Source: Lewinellaceae bacterium (GTDB lineage Bacteria; Bacteroidota; Bacteroidia; Chitinophagales; Saprospiraceae). Taken from it: 64,000 bases of DNA. This document shows, piece by piece, positions 7,674 through 16,418 of the stretch. The stretch lies in NCBI GenBank assembly GCA_016711435.1, contig JADJSY010000017.1, forward strand, positions 71,238 through 135,237, in the 5' to 3' direction. Both the position numbers and the translations under genes were made by a program. Under the pieces are notes generated by a model. It saw nothing but the letters and a program-made list of their open reading frames with translations, did not search any database and was not told where the DNA came from. Numbering within the stretch: position 1 is the first letter of the stretch; the number at the start of each line of letters is the position of its first letter.

Positions 7674-10250
7674 TTATTTTTTCTTGGCAGCAGTTTTGGC
7701 GCCCGCTTTGGCGCCTTTGGCCGGCGCTTTTTTGGCATCAAATACGCCCGGATATTCTTTTTCAATAATTTTTTTCACTTCAGCCAATTCGAGCGAACGC
7801 GCCTGATCGGCGGTCATTTTAGCGCCGGCGTCTAATTTTGGCAGGTTGACGATGAGTTTGCCGTATTTGATATACGGCCCCCAGCGGCCATTTTCGACGC
7901 TGATTTTTTCCTCTGGCCAGTGCTGGATGTAGCGATTGGCTTCCTTCTCAATTTTTTGCTCGATGATTTCAATGGCCTGCGGTTCGGTCAGGGTATCAAA
8001 ATTGAAGCGGGCGGGAATATTGACGTACAAATCGGCCCATTTGACAAAAGGTCCGAAACGCCCTTTTCCTTTTGTGATCGGCAGGTTTTGAAAATGCCCT
8101 AAAGGACGATCCGCTACCTGCTTGGCCTGCAGGAGTTCCACGGCCCGTTCGTAGGTGGTTTCAAAGGGGTCTTCTCCTTTGGGCAGGGAAATAAACTGCG
8201 CGCCGAATTTGACATAAGGCCCGTAACGTCCGGTATTTACCTCCAGCGCTTCACCCTCATATTCTCCGAGGACGCGGGGCAACTGAAAACTCCCGAGCGC
8301 ATCCGACAGCGTGACTGTTTCGAGGTTTTGGCCCGGTCGCAGGTTGGCATAACGCGGTTTTTCCTTTTTTTCGAGTTCATCGCCGGTGCCGATCTGGATA
8401 ACCGGTTTGCCGAGGCTGCTCATGCGCACGAGTACCGTGCGGCCCGTTTCCGGGTCGACGCCGAGTATCCGTTCGCCGCTGGCCCGGTCTGCTTCTGCCA
8501 GGGTTTTTTCAACCGTTTCATGGAAAGGTTTGTAGAAGCGGTCGATCATTTTTGCCCACTCTATTTTTCCCTCCGCAATGTCGTCAAACTCGCGCTCGAC
8601 ACTGGCCGTAAAGCCGTAGTCCATGACCTTTTTGAAATGTTCGTCCAGAAAATCGCAAACGATCATGCCCATATCTAAGGGGTAGAGCACGTTTTTGGTG
8701 GTTCCGGTGATCTCTTTGCCGGTCGACTTCGTGATCTGATCGTTTTTCAGGGTAAATATCTGGAACGTGCGTTGTTCGCCTTCGCGGCTTTCTTTCACCA
8801 CGTAACCACGGTTGGCCTCCATGATCTTGGAAATGGTCGGGGCGTACGTGGACGGGCGACCAATGCCGAGTTCTTCTAATTTTTTCACCAGACTGGCTTC
8901 TGTGAATCGCGCAGGGGGGCGGGTGTAGCGTTCGGTGGCCGTCATGTCGTTCATATCGAGCGGCTGACCCACTTTGAGCGGTGGCAGGATACCTGCTGTT
9001 TCCTCGTCTTCATCGTCGGTGCCTTCAAGGTAAACTTTAAGGAAGCCATCAAATTTCAGGACTTCACCTTCCGCCACCAATTTGGCCTGCGGCTGGGTGC
9101 TGATGGTAATATCGACGATGGTCTTTTCCAGTTCGGCGTCGGCCATTTGAGAGGCCATCGTGCGCTTCCAGATCAGTTCGTAGAGTCTTTGTTCGTCGCG
9201 GTTGCCGCTGACATCCTGCCGATCCATATAGGTCGGGCGAATGGCTTCGTGGGCTTCCTGCGCGGAATCGTTTTTGGTTTTATAGCGGCGGAGGTTGTGG
9301 TATTTCTGGCCGTACAGTTTCACGATTTCATCGCCCATAGCCTGCAGGGCCGATTCGGACATATTGGTCGAGTCGGTACGCATATAGGTGATAAAACCCT
9401 CTTCATACAGTTTCTGAGCGACGCTCATAGTGCGGCTGACGGAAAAGCCGATTTTGCGGCTGGCTTCCTGTTGCAGCGTGGAAGTGGTGAACGGCGGCGC
9501 GGGTTTGCGACGGGTCGGTTTGACTTCCACATTGCCAACTTTGTAATTGGCGCCCACGCATTTTTTCAGAAAATCTTCCGCGCCGGCCGGATTGTCGAAG
9601 CGTTGCGGGGATTCTGCTTTGAAAGACACCTCTTTGCCTTGTGCGTTTTTGGCTAAAAAATTGGCGACAATTTTAAAATAAGGTGTGATCGTAAAGCCCT
9701 GGATGTCGCGTTCGCGTTCGACGACCAATTTTACAGAAACGGATTGCACCCTGCCTGCAGACAGCTGGCCTTTTACTTTTTTCCATAACAGACCCGACAA
9801 TTCCCAGCCCACCAGCCGGTCGAGTACCCTGCGCGCCTGTTGGGCGTTCACGACATTCATGTCCAGGTTGCGCGGGGCAAGAATGGCCTTTTGAATGGCC
9901 GGTTTGGTGATCTCGTGGAATACGATCCGTTTGGTAGTGCTGGTGTCCAGCCCGAGTACTTCGCAAAGGTGCCAGCTGATGGCTTCTCCTTCGCGGTCTT
10001 CGTCCGTAGCGAGCCAGACTTCGTCGCTTTTGGCGGCGGCCTCTTTTAACTCTCTGACTGTCTTCTGTTTATCTGGAGAAACAATGTAATTGGGACGGTA
10101 GTCGTTGGCTACATCAACCCCAAGATCGTTTCCTTTTTCAAGATCGCGAATGTGGCCGTAAGAGGATTTCACAGAGAAATCGCCGCCTAAATATTTTTCA
10201 ATTGTCTTTGCCTTTGCAGGGGATTCGACGATGAGAAGTTTTTTTGCCAT
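7674..10250 (-). CDS. topA: DNA topoisomerase I
   Basis: 858 residues from the ATG at 10250; upstream in-frame codons are not conserved. The N-terminal Toprim domain starts LLIVESPAKAKTIEKYL and carries the acidic ATDEDREGEA motif. The type IA core contains the catalytic tyrosine at Tyr289 in GFITYMRTDST. The C-terminus has at least three topoisomerase C-terminal repeats of the form GRxGPYxK (GRYGPYVKFG, GRFGPFVKWA, GRWGPYIKYG) instead of zinc fingers, then a Lys/Ala-rich tail for DNA binding. The enzyme relaxes negative supercoils by single-strand passage. A TACTTTTG promoter box lies about 60 nt upstream. It is followed closely by holA. Confidence 0.97.
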   Translation of the reverse strand: MAKKLLIVESPAKAKTIEKYLGGDFSVKSSYGHIRDLEKGNDLGVDVANDYRPNYIVSPDKQKTVRELKEAAAKSDEVWLATDEDREGEAISWHLCEVLGLDTSTTKRIVFHEITKPAIQKAILAPRNLDMNVVNAQQARRVLDRLVGWELSGLLWKKVKGQLSAGRVQSVSVKLVVERERDIQGFTITPYFKIVANFLAKNAQGKEVSFKAESPQRFDNPAGAEDFLKKCVGANYKVGNVEVKPTRRKPAPPFTTSTLQQEASRKIGFSVSRTMSVAQKLYEEGFITYMRTDSTNMSESALQAMGDEIVKLYGQKYHNLRRYKTKNDSAQEAHEAIRPTYMDRQDVSGNRDEQRLYELIWKRTMASQMADAELEKTIVDITISTQPQAKLVAEGEVLKFDGFLKVYLEGTDDEDEETAGILPPLKVGQPLDMNDMTATERYTRPPARFTEASLVKKLEELGIGRPSTYAPTISKIMEANRGYVVKESREGEQRTFQIFTLKNDQITKSTGKEITGTTKNVLYPLDMGMIVCDFLDEHFKKVMDYGFTASVEREFDDIAEGKIEWAKMIDRFYKPFHETVEKTLAEADRASGERILGVDPETGRTVLVRMSSLGKPVIQIGTGDELEKKEKPRYANLRPGQNLETVTLSDALGSFQLPRVLGEYEGEALEVNTGRYGPYVKFGAQFISLPKGEDPFETTYERAVELLQAKQVADRPLGHFQNLPITKGKGRFGPFVKWADLYVNIPARFNFDTLTEPQAIEIIEQKIEKEANRYIQHWPEEKISVENGRWGPYIKYGKLIVNLPKLDAGAKMTADQARSLELAEVKKIIEKEYPGVFDAKKAPAKGAKAGAKTAAKKK

Positions 10251-10308
10251 GTATTGAGTTGTTGGTTTGGGGATTGAAACTTGAGTTGGTTTTTCCTGAA
10301 AACAAACG

Positions 10309-10316
10309 CAAAAGTA
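10309..10316 (-). promoter_or_regulatory. -7 box of the topA promoter
   Basis: The minus strand reads TACTTTTG, a full match to TAnnTTTG, 59 nt upstream of the topA start codon. No clear TTTG -33 box was found at the ideal spacing. Confidence 0.55.
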
Positions 10317-10375
10317 ATGGGTTTTTGAAGTTTGCATGGATACGGGAAAAAATACAGCGGAAATTTTGGAAAGCG

Positions 10376-10903
10376 CTACTCGTTTTTTTTGCGTTTTTCT
10401 TCTTTGATGACCTTGCCTTTCTTCTTCTCCTGTTCAAATTTTTGTTTTCTCTTCTGACGAAAACCGGTGGCTAATTCCTTGATATTCACTGGTTTTCCGT
10501 TTAATTTACGAGAATAGGCCAAAATGAGAAAGTCGGCCATATCATCGGGGTGCGTCACGCCCGCGCTTTTCAGATAATGGGATAGCCTGGAGCCTCCGTA
10601 AAAGCCCCAATTGAGGATCATCCACTGCCCCAGCCTGTTGTGCATGATATATACGACGCTGTCTTCCCGGATGGTTTTGAATTTTGCCCGCGACTCCGGA
10701 GTGGTCAGTTTATCCAACTGAAGCAAGGCGTCGTCCAGATTTTTCGGGATATACACGCCGTCCAATTTGTCCTTTTTGATACGCTCCTGGTATTGTTTTT
10801 CATACTCTGCCTCGGTTCCGGCCGGCCCTTCCTGTGCTGAAACGGGATAGGCGCCGAGGATACCCAGGCAAAATGCGTAAAAAAAACCTGTATTAAAATT
10901 CAT
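10376..10903 (-). CDS. Secreted DUF6794-like protein
   Basis: 175 residues with an N-terminal signal peptide ending around VSAQ. The core IPKNLDDALLQLDKL, then WMILNWGFYGGSRLSHYLKS and GVTHPDDMADFLIL, matches the DUF6794 pattern of Bacteroidota (a folded domain of unknown function, often secreted). The C-terminal ~35 residues are very Lys/Glu-rich. The gene ends 126 bp before the topA start and is probably transcribed separately. Function unknown. Confidence 0.75.
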   Translation of the reverse strand: MNFNTGFFYAFCLGILGAYPVSAQEGPAGTEAEYEKQYQERIKKDKLDGVYIPKNLDDALLQLDKLTTPESRAKFKTIREDSVVYIMHNRLGQWMILNWGFYGGSRLSHYLKSAGVTHPDDMADFLILAYSRKLNGKPVNIKELATGFRQKRKQKFEQEKKKGKVIKEEKRKKNE

Positions 10904-10952
10904 AAAAATCTGTTTTGTTTGCTGCCCGGCGGCTCAAATGCCGTCCTGAAAC

Positions 10953-11240
10953 ATGAATATTCGGCTTACTTTACTCGAAATATTTTTAATTGAAATGGTG
11001 GTCTGGCTTGGGCTTTGGCTTTCAAACGATTACCTGGCAACGCTACTAACGCTGACGATAGGGGCTATCGTATTGTCCGTGCTGTTGATTGCCCTGGCGG
11101 CCGAGGCCATCGAGCCGACCAAGGTGCCCCGGCGCTATTTCTGGATTATGGCCGTCAGCATCCTGGCGCCTGTTTTGGCTGCCGGATTGTATGTATTGCT
11201 TTTTGGAGGGAAATTGGGGTTTTGGAGCAGGGGACTGTGA
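10953..11240 (+). CDS. Small three-TM membrane protein
   Basis: 95 residues with three predicted membrane helices (about 5-25, 29-52 and 63-87) and a short charged loop EAIEPTKVPRR before the third helix. Not recognised. Coding is supported by an uninterrupted frame and a placement that does not overlap its neighbours; the gene runs divergently from the secreted DUF6794-like gene. It ends at a long inverted repeat that probably serves as a two-way terminator with the convergent asparaginase-domain gene. Confidence 0.65.
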   Translation: MNIRLTLLEIFLIEMVVWLGLWLSNDYLATLLTLTIGAIVLSVLLIALAAEAIEPTKVPRRYFWIMAVSILAPVLAAGLYVLLFGGKLGFWSRGL

Positions 11241-11241
11241 A

Positions 11242-11335
11242 ATGGTTTGATGGTTTTGAGATTTGATGGTTTGAGGTGGTAACGTAAAGCCAAGAGTTAC
11301 CACCTCAAACCATCAAACCTCTCAAACCATCAAAC
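11242..11335. repeat. GGTTTGATG-word inverted repeat between convergent genes
   Basis: Left arm 11242-11283 and right arm 11296-11335 are near-perfect inverted copies built from the word GGTTTGATG followed by GGTGGTAAC; the 22 bp next to the 12-nt loop pair perfectly. It fills the gap between two convergent genes, so a bidirectional terminator role is plausible. The same words recur at 11882-11989 and 29934-30029. Confidence 0.85.
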
Positions 11336-11339
11336 AATC

Positions 11340-11864
11340 TCACAAACTCTCCTGAAAATTCGCATCGTCGTTATCCTGAATTTCCTCGAAGCTGCCCAAC
11401 TGCCGGTTTTTGCGGACACGATTCCAGTGGAAATAGCGGCCATTCATCACGACATAAACGCCCGGAGGGAGCACCTGTACAAATGCTAGCGCGCTGCCCA
11501 GGTTGAAAAACCCGTCCGATGAATTGCCGAATGCATAAGGGATCATGGCGCCTGTGAGTACGATTGTTTTCCCTTCTATTTGCGCTTCTGCCAACACACG
11601 AGCCGTTTCTACCATGCGGTCGGTGCCGTGCGTGATGATGATACGATCGTTCGGCGTTTTCAGGCAATTGTAGGAAATAATGGCGAGGTCTTCATCCCGC
11701 ATCGACAGTGAATCCATCATCATCAGGGTTTTTATATCGATATCTACTTCGGAACGTCCGCGGTCGAACATTTCCTTGAGGTGGGTGTCCTTGAAGTATA
11801 GTTCGCCTGTGATATAGTTGTATTCCTTATCGAAAGTGCCTCCGGTGACAAAAACCTGGATCAT
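11340..11864 (-). CDS. Short asparaginase-domain protein
   Basis: 174 residues covering only the N-terminal asparaginase/glutaminase domain. Visible motifs are VFVTGGTFDKEYN (first catalytic Thr region) and ITHGTDRMVETA (second Thr with Asp), then VLTGAMIPY. Full-length L-asparaginases run to ~330 residues with a second domain; this short form is a recognised stand-alone family with an unproven substrate. The active-site Thr pair is present, so some amidohydrolase-type activity is possible. It is flanked on both sides by GGTTTGATG repeat arrays. Confidence 0.85.
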   Translation of the reverse strand: MIQVFVTGGTFDKEYNYITGELYFKDTHLKEMFDRGRSEVDIDIKTLMMMDSLSMRDEDLAIISYNCLKTPNDRIIITHGTDRMVETARVLAEAQIEGKTIVLTGAMIPYAFGNSSDGFFNLGSALAFVQVLPPGVYVVMNGRYFHWNRVRKNRQLGSFEEIQDNDDANFQESL

Positions 11865-11881
11865 AGATTGAGTGCTGTAGA

Positions 11882-11989
11882 AAGTTGATGGCTTGAGGGT
11901 GGTTTGATGGTTTGCGAGCGGTTTGATGGTTTGATGTGGTAACTTATGGCAGGTTACCCTAAACCATCAAACATCACCTCAAACCCTCT
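11882..11989. repeat. GGTTTGATG-word array, imperfect inverted repeat
   Basis: The array consists of degenerate GGTTTGATG/GGTTTGCGA words at 11885-11943 and imperfect reverse-complement words at 11952-11989. It lies immediately upstream of the asparaginase-domain gene and is the same word family as 11242-11335 and 29934-30029. Confidence 0.8.
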
Positions 11990-12103
11990 GCAAAGGAACA
12001 GGTTTTCCCAAAAACAAACCCCCGTCTTTTTTAAAACGATTTCAAACTATTTCAAATTTTCAAAAAAACGGGGCGCTATCCGACAATAACCCACAACGTT
12101 TTC

Positions 12104-12111
12104 TACATTTG
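12104..12111 (+). promoter_or_regulatory. -7 box before the small TM protein gene
   Basis: TACATTTG fits TAnnTTTG and lies 11 nt before the ATG at 12123, or 23 nt before the preferred ATG at 12135, which supports the later start. Confidence 0.5.
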
Positions 12112-12122
12112 CGCCATCATAA

Positions 12123-12299
12123 ATGGTTAAGTACATGAAAAAGAACGAAGAATACACCGAGAACCGGAGCCGCGACTGGCTTATTTTTATTGTGAGTTCC
12201 GTAGCCATGATTGCATTCCTGATCTGGATGCCTGAATGGGTTTGGGTTGTTTGGCCATTCCAGTTTACCGCTTTGGCAGGTGCTTTGGGCCGTCTTTGA
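12123..12299 (+). CDS. Small single-TM protein (58 residues or 54 from the inner Met)
   Basis: The frame ATG 12123 to TGA 12297-12299 codes 58 residues. The inner Met at 12135 gives MKKNEEYTENRSRDWLIFIV, a charged N-terminus, then one membrane helix and an aromatic tail. The well-placed TACATTTG box upstream and the hairpin about 34 bp downstream support a real short transcription unit. Not recognised by family. Confidence 0.6.
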   Translation: MVKYMKKNEEYTENRSRDWLIFIVSSVAMIAFLIWMPEWVWVVWPFQFTALAGALGRL

Positions 12300-12332
12300 A
12301 CATTCAGACGCCTTCAATTTTATCTGCAAATA

Positions 12333-12430
12333 CGAAAGCCGACGAGACAACTCGCCGGCTTTCGTGCGTCAGGGAACCCCTTGCGAGGGTCTCCAAAAAA
12401 GAAATCCCTCAACCTATTGCGGCGAGGGAC
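12333..12430 (+). terminator. Two tandem hairpins after the small TM gene
   Basis: The first stem, 12333-12345 with 12352-12364, pairs CGAAAGCCG with CGGCTTTCG plus CGAG with CTCG around one A-C mismatch, with an ACAAC-type loop. The second, weaker stem pairs TCCCTC near 12402 with GAGGGA near 12425. Neither has a clear U-run. They could form a composite terminator or a small RNA. The remainder of the gap to 12692 is AT-rich and holds no gene that I see, apart from a near-consensus promoter box TACCTTCG at 12652-12659. Confidence 0.45.
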
Positions 12431-12692
12431 TCCAACCCAAACAAATAAACACAAAAACTACTTGGTGCAAGTTTAAGATAACTTATGCTGAAGCAACAAA
12501 TTTTTAGAGTGGTATTTTTAAAAAAATATCATTCTTTGTTTGAGCGGGACGTTTTTTGCAAAATCATTAAAAGCAAGGCGGTATTTTTTCCAATAAAAAA
12601 ACGGTTTTTGAAAATAGAGCGCTTGTTGGTGCGGGTTTTCGCGCAGGTTTTTACCTTCGCTCCCATTCTTGACTTACCAAATAACATGACGC

Positions 12693-15167
12693 ATGCGATT
12701 GTTCCGATTTTTACTGGCTTTAGTTGCAACCTGTCTGCTGATATGGGGCCTGATGGCGCCACAATCTGTTGGAGACAAAAGCCTGCCGCCCCTGGGTTCT
12801 TTTTTTAATCCGTTTTCGGGATTCTGGAGAAATGGCGAGTCTGCCGGCGGGCCGTCTTTTTCCACACAAAAAATCAGCGGTTTGAAAGCGCCCTGCGAAG
12901 TGGTGTACGACGACCTGATGGTGCCGCATATTTTTGCGCAAAACCTGGAAGACGCCATGCGGGTACAGGGTTTTGTGACAGCCACCCATCGGCTTTGGCA
13001 AATGGACATGACCACCCGAAAAGCGGCAGGCCGGCTTTCGGAAGTGTTGGGCGAACGCACACTGGCTATCGATAAATCGAGCCGCCGCCGCGGCATGGTC
13101 TTCGCCGCTGAAAATGCGCTCATCGGCTGGCAAAAATCATCCGAAGGGATGCGTTTGCTGGAAGCATATACGGCAGGCGTCAATGATTATATCGAGCAAC
13201 TTTCCGCTGCGGACTACCCGATCGAATTCAAACTGCTGGATTACAAACCCGAACCCTGGAATGTGCTCAAAACCGCGCTGGTTATCGAAAGTATGGCCGA
13301 AAACCTGGCTGCCGGTGAAAGCGACCTGGCTGCCACTAATACACTCGCTCAATTGGGCCGGGAAACGTTTGATTACCTCTACCCGGAATGGAACCCCAAA
13401 CAACAGCCGATTATTCCCGATACCGGGCAGTGGAAAAGCCAACAGCCTGTGGCGCCGCCGGTTGCCGGCACTAAAAAAATAAGTTACACTGAATCGCAGG
13501 AAAACAGCAGTTCGCTCTCCTTTGAAGATGCCGACTTCAGCGAAGTGTACGACCCTTACCTGAAAGGCAGCAACAACTGGGCGCTGGGCGGCTCCAAAAC
13601 GGCATCGGGCCACCCGCTGCTGGCCAATGATCCGCACCTCAACCTGACCCTGCCTTCCATCTGGTACCAGGTGCAGATTCATACGCCCGAACAGAACTGT
13701 TACGGCGTTTCCTTGCCCGGCGTGCCCGGCGTGGTGATCGGTTTTAATGAAAATACCGCCTGGGGCATGACCAATGTAGGGCATGATGTATCCGACTGGT
13801 ACCGCATTAAATGGCTCGACGACGGGCACACCAAATACAGCCTCGACGGCGAACAAAAGGAAGCAAACAAGGAAATTGAGACTATTCAGGTACGTGGAAA
13901 AGAAACCGTGTATGATACCGTGCGCTACACTGTCTGGGGGCCGATGACCTTCGACAACGACCCGGCGCATCCTTTGTACGATTGCGCTTTGCGCTGGATT
14001 ACGCACGATGTGCCGGAGCCGGATGAAATGGCGTTGTTTCTGTTACTCAATTCAGGGAAAAACTACAGGGATTACCGGGCTGCGCTCAGCGGTTTCGATT
14101 GCCCCGCCCAGAACTTTGTTTTTGCTACCCGAAGCGGCGATATTGCCATACAGGTGCAGGGCCGGTTTCCGGTCAGGGCGCACGAGCAGGGTCGGTTTGT
14201 ACAGGATGGAAGCAGCAAGGCCAATGCCTGGCAGGATTATATCCCAAAAAACATGCTGCCCAGTATGATAAATCCTTCCAGGGGGTTTGTCTTTTCCGCC
14301 AATCAGCACTCTACCCCACCTACCTATCCTTATTATTACCTCAGCAATGATTTTGAGGATTACCGAAGCCGCCGGATTTACGACCGCTTAGACACTTTAC
14401 AAAAAGCCACGCCCGCTTCCATGAAGGCCATGCAATTAGACAATTACAGCCAACGCGCCGCAGATGCGTTGCCTGCTATGTTCCGGTTGCTGGATCAATC
14501 CAAATTAGATGAAGAAGGCCAGAAAATGGCAAAAGAACTCGCTGAATGGCAATATACCTATGATGCAGAAGCTGACTGCGCCTCCCTTGTATGATATCTG
14601 GTACGACTCCTGCTACCTCAAAACCTGGGATGAAATGGTTGCGATCAGGGACCAAAAAAGGCCATTCTTTTCCCGGAAGCCTGGCGTTTCATCGAATTGC
14701 TGGAAAGGGATACTGCCAACGTTTTCTTCGACAATAAGAATACACCCCAAAGAGAAACCGCCACCGAAATCGTCAACGAAGCCTTTCGGGCCATGCAGTC
14801 GTATTTCCGGCAAAACCCTGAAAAACGAATCGCCTGGGGTGAATACAGGGGTTTTGCGCTCAAACACCTGGCCCAGATCGATGCATTCAGCCGCTTAGAC
14901 ATTGTCGTGGGTGGCAATAAATCGACCCCGAATGCTATCAGCCGAACTAACGGCCCTTCCTGGCGTATGATCGTCGACCTCGGGGAAAAGGTCAAAGGAA
15001 TGCGCGTCTACCCCGGCGGACAATCCGGCAATCCCGGCAGCCCATATTACGACAACATGGTGAATACCTGGGCAAAAGGTGAATACTACGACCTGTTGTT
15101 CCTCTCAAGGCCCGATGAAGCGCCAGAGCGGATTTTAGGCAAACAAACCTTCGTTTCCAACCAATAA
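12693..15167 (+). CDS. Penicillin-acylase-family Ntn hydrolase, two frameshifts
   Basis: The family makes one precursor that self-cleaves into alpha and beta chains in the periplasm and hydrolyses amides such as beta-lactam side chains, acyl-homoserine lactones or other acylated amines. An N-terminal hydrophobic segment (residues 4-22) fits export. The beta-chain nucleophile is Ser293 in KGSNNWALGG. The C-terminal part lies in two other frames: a shift near 14580 (one extra base before GCGCCTCCC) and another near 14656-14661 (a six-A run that should be seven), after which LFPEAWRFIELLERD continues to the stop at 15167. With both repaired, the length (~824) fits the family. Sequencing error is likely, real decay possible. 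Confidence 0.85.
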
Positions 15168-15180
15168 AACACACGACACC

Positions 15181-15573
15181 ATGAGAAATGCTCTTTTTAT
15201 AACGATTTTTATCCTCGTGCTCGGTTGCCTGTGTTTTGTTGGACTTCCCTGGTGGGGTCTGGCGCCCATTGCAGCCATTGCTTCTTTTTTATTCCCCCTG
15301 TCCGGCGGAAAAAGTTTTTTAACGGGTACGGCCGCCGGGTCGCTCCTGTGGCTGGTTGCGGCGCTTTTGCTCCATTTCGGCAATGGCGGTATGCTTTCCG
15401 CAAAAATCGGGCAATTGTTTATGGGATTGCAAAGTTGGCAGTTGATAACGGTAACAGCCTTCATGGGCGGATTACTGGCCGGTTTCGGCGCCCTGACCGG
15501 CGCCTATGCACGGCAAATGCTGTTTCCACCTAAACGCAGGCGCACCAATAAGTACCGGCCTGCAAGGGCTTAA
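15181..15573 (+). CDS. Small membrane protein, unrecognised
   Basis: 130 residues, mostly hydrophobic, with about four membrane helices and a basic tail (PPKRRRTNKYRPARA) that should remain cytoplasmic. It begins 13 bp after the penicillin-acylase stop and is likely in the same transcript. Such a small integral-membrane partner next to a secreted hydrolase is common in Bacteroidota, but no function can be assigned. Confidence 0.65.
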   Translation: MRNALFITIFILVLGCLCFVGLPWWGLAPIAAIASFLFPLSGGKSFLTGTAAGSLLWLVAALLLHFGNGGMLSAKIGQLFMGLQSWQLITVTAFMGGLLAGFGALTGAYARQMLFPPKRRRTNKYRPARA

Positions 15574-15589
15574 GATTAAAAAGGGATCA

Positions 15590-15643
15590 CGGATTGAAAA
15601 TCTGTGTCCAATCCTTTAAATCCGTGTGCCCTTCAATCCTTTT
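15590..15643 (+). terminator. CACGGATT-word hairpin array
   Basis: AAGGGATCACGGAT pairs imperfectly with ATCCGTGTGCCCTT around repeated ATCTGTGTCC/ATCCTTTAA words, 17 bp after the preceding gene. It probably ends that transcript. The word CACGGATT returns as a perfect hairpin at 16394-16418. Confidence 0.55.
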
Positions 15644-15717
15644 AGGAATCTTTAACCTATCAAAAAGCAACTTTGCCCCCAACGCTACGTTTTGATGAAA
15701 ACTACGCAAAACAAAAC

Positions 15718-16389
15718 ATGAAAAAACTGTTATTTCCCTTGCTTGCATTGTTGCTGACGGGCGCACTTTCGGCACAATCAGGCGCTCAGGCTGAAAAAAA
15801 CGATCCTGAAGCAAAAAAGATATTAGATAAAATCCGCAAAAAATACGAGGCATTCAAAACGGTCGAAGCGGCTTTCAGCCTGACGATAGAGGTTCCCGGA
15901 CAACCCAAAGAAGTGCAGAAAGGAACGATCAGCCAGGAGGGCGACAAGTTCCGGCTGGAGATGGATCAGCAGGTCATTGTCAGCGACGCCAAAACGACCT
16001 GGGTGTATCTGAAAAAGAACAATGAGGTGCAGATCAACAACGCAGATCCGGGCGCGGACAATGGTTTCATGACCCCGAAAGAACTGCTCAAGCGCTACCA
16101 GAAAGGTGATTTCCTGTACGCTGTCACGGATAAAATTTCGGAAGGCGGGAAATTGATGACCCAGATAGAGTTCAAGCCGAAAGACAAAAAATCAGAATAT
16201 TCCAAAATGCGCCTGAGCATCGATGAAAAGGCCGGAAGTATTCAAAGCATCAAGGCATTTGGCAAGGACGGCTCGCGTTATTCCTTCGTTATCAGCCGTT
16301 TATCTTCCAATAAAACATTTGCGGCGGGCACTTTTTCTTTTGATGCTAAAAAGTATCCGGGGGTGCGGGTGGAAGATTTGAGGATGTAA
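15718..16389 (+). CDS. lolA: LolA-like outer-membrane lipoprotein carrier
   Basis: 223 residues from ATG 15718, which places a signal peptide (KKLLFPLLALLLTGALSAQ) at the N-terminus; an earlier in-frame start lacks one. The LolA pattern follows: KILDKIRKKYEAFKTVEAAF, IEVPGQPKEVQKGTI, a DKFRLEMDQQVIVSDAKTTW stretch and a C-terminal FSFDAKKYPGVRVEDLR. LolA ferries lipoproteins across the periplasm from the LolCDE complex. Bacteroidota use LolA without a classical LolB. The length is usual. It converges on the receptor-like gene over a shared hairpin. Confidence 0.88.
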   Translation: MKKLLFPLLALLLTGALSAQSGAQAEKNDPEAKKILDKIRKKYEAFKTVEAAFSLTIEVPGQPKEVQKGTISQEGDKFRLEMDQQVIVSDAKTTWVYLKKNNEVQINNADPGADNGFMTPKELLKRYQKGDFLYAVTDKISEGGKLMTQIEFKPKDKKSEYSKMRLSIDEKAGSIQSIKAFGKDGSRYSFVISRLSSNKTFAAGTFSFDAKKYPGVRVEDLRM

Positions 16390-16393
16390 AATG

Positions 16394-16418
16394 GAACACG
16401 GATTTTCAATCCGTGTTC
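16394..16418. terminator. Two-way terminator hairpin with a stop codon in its loop
   Basis: An 11-bp perfect stem (16394-16404 with 16408-16418) with a three-base loop is followed on the plus strand by TTTTCC. It lies between convergent genes, and the stop codon of the minus-strand gene overlaps the loop and first pair. Confidence 0.8.
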
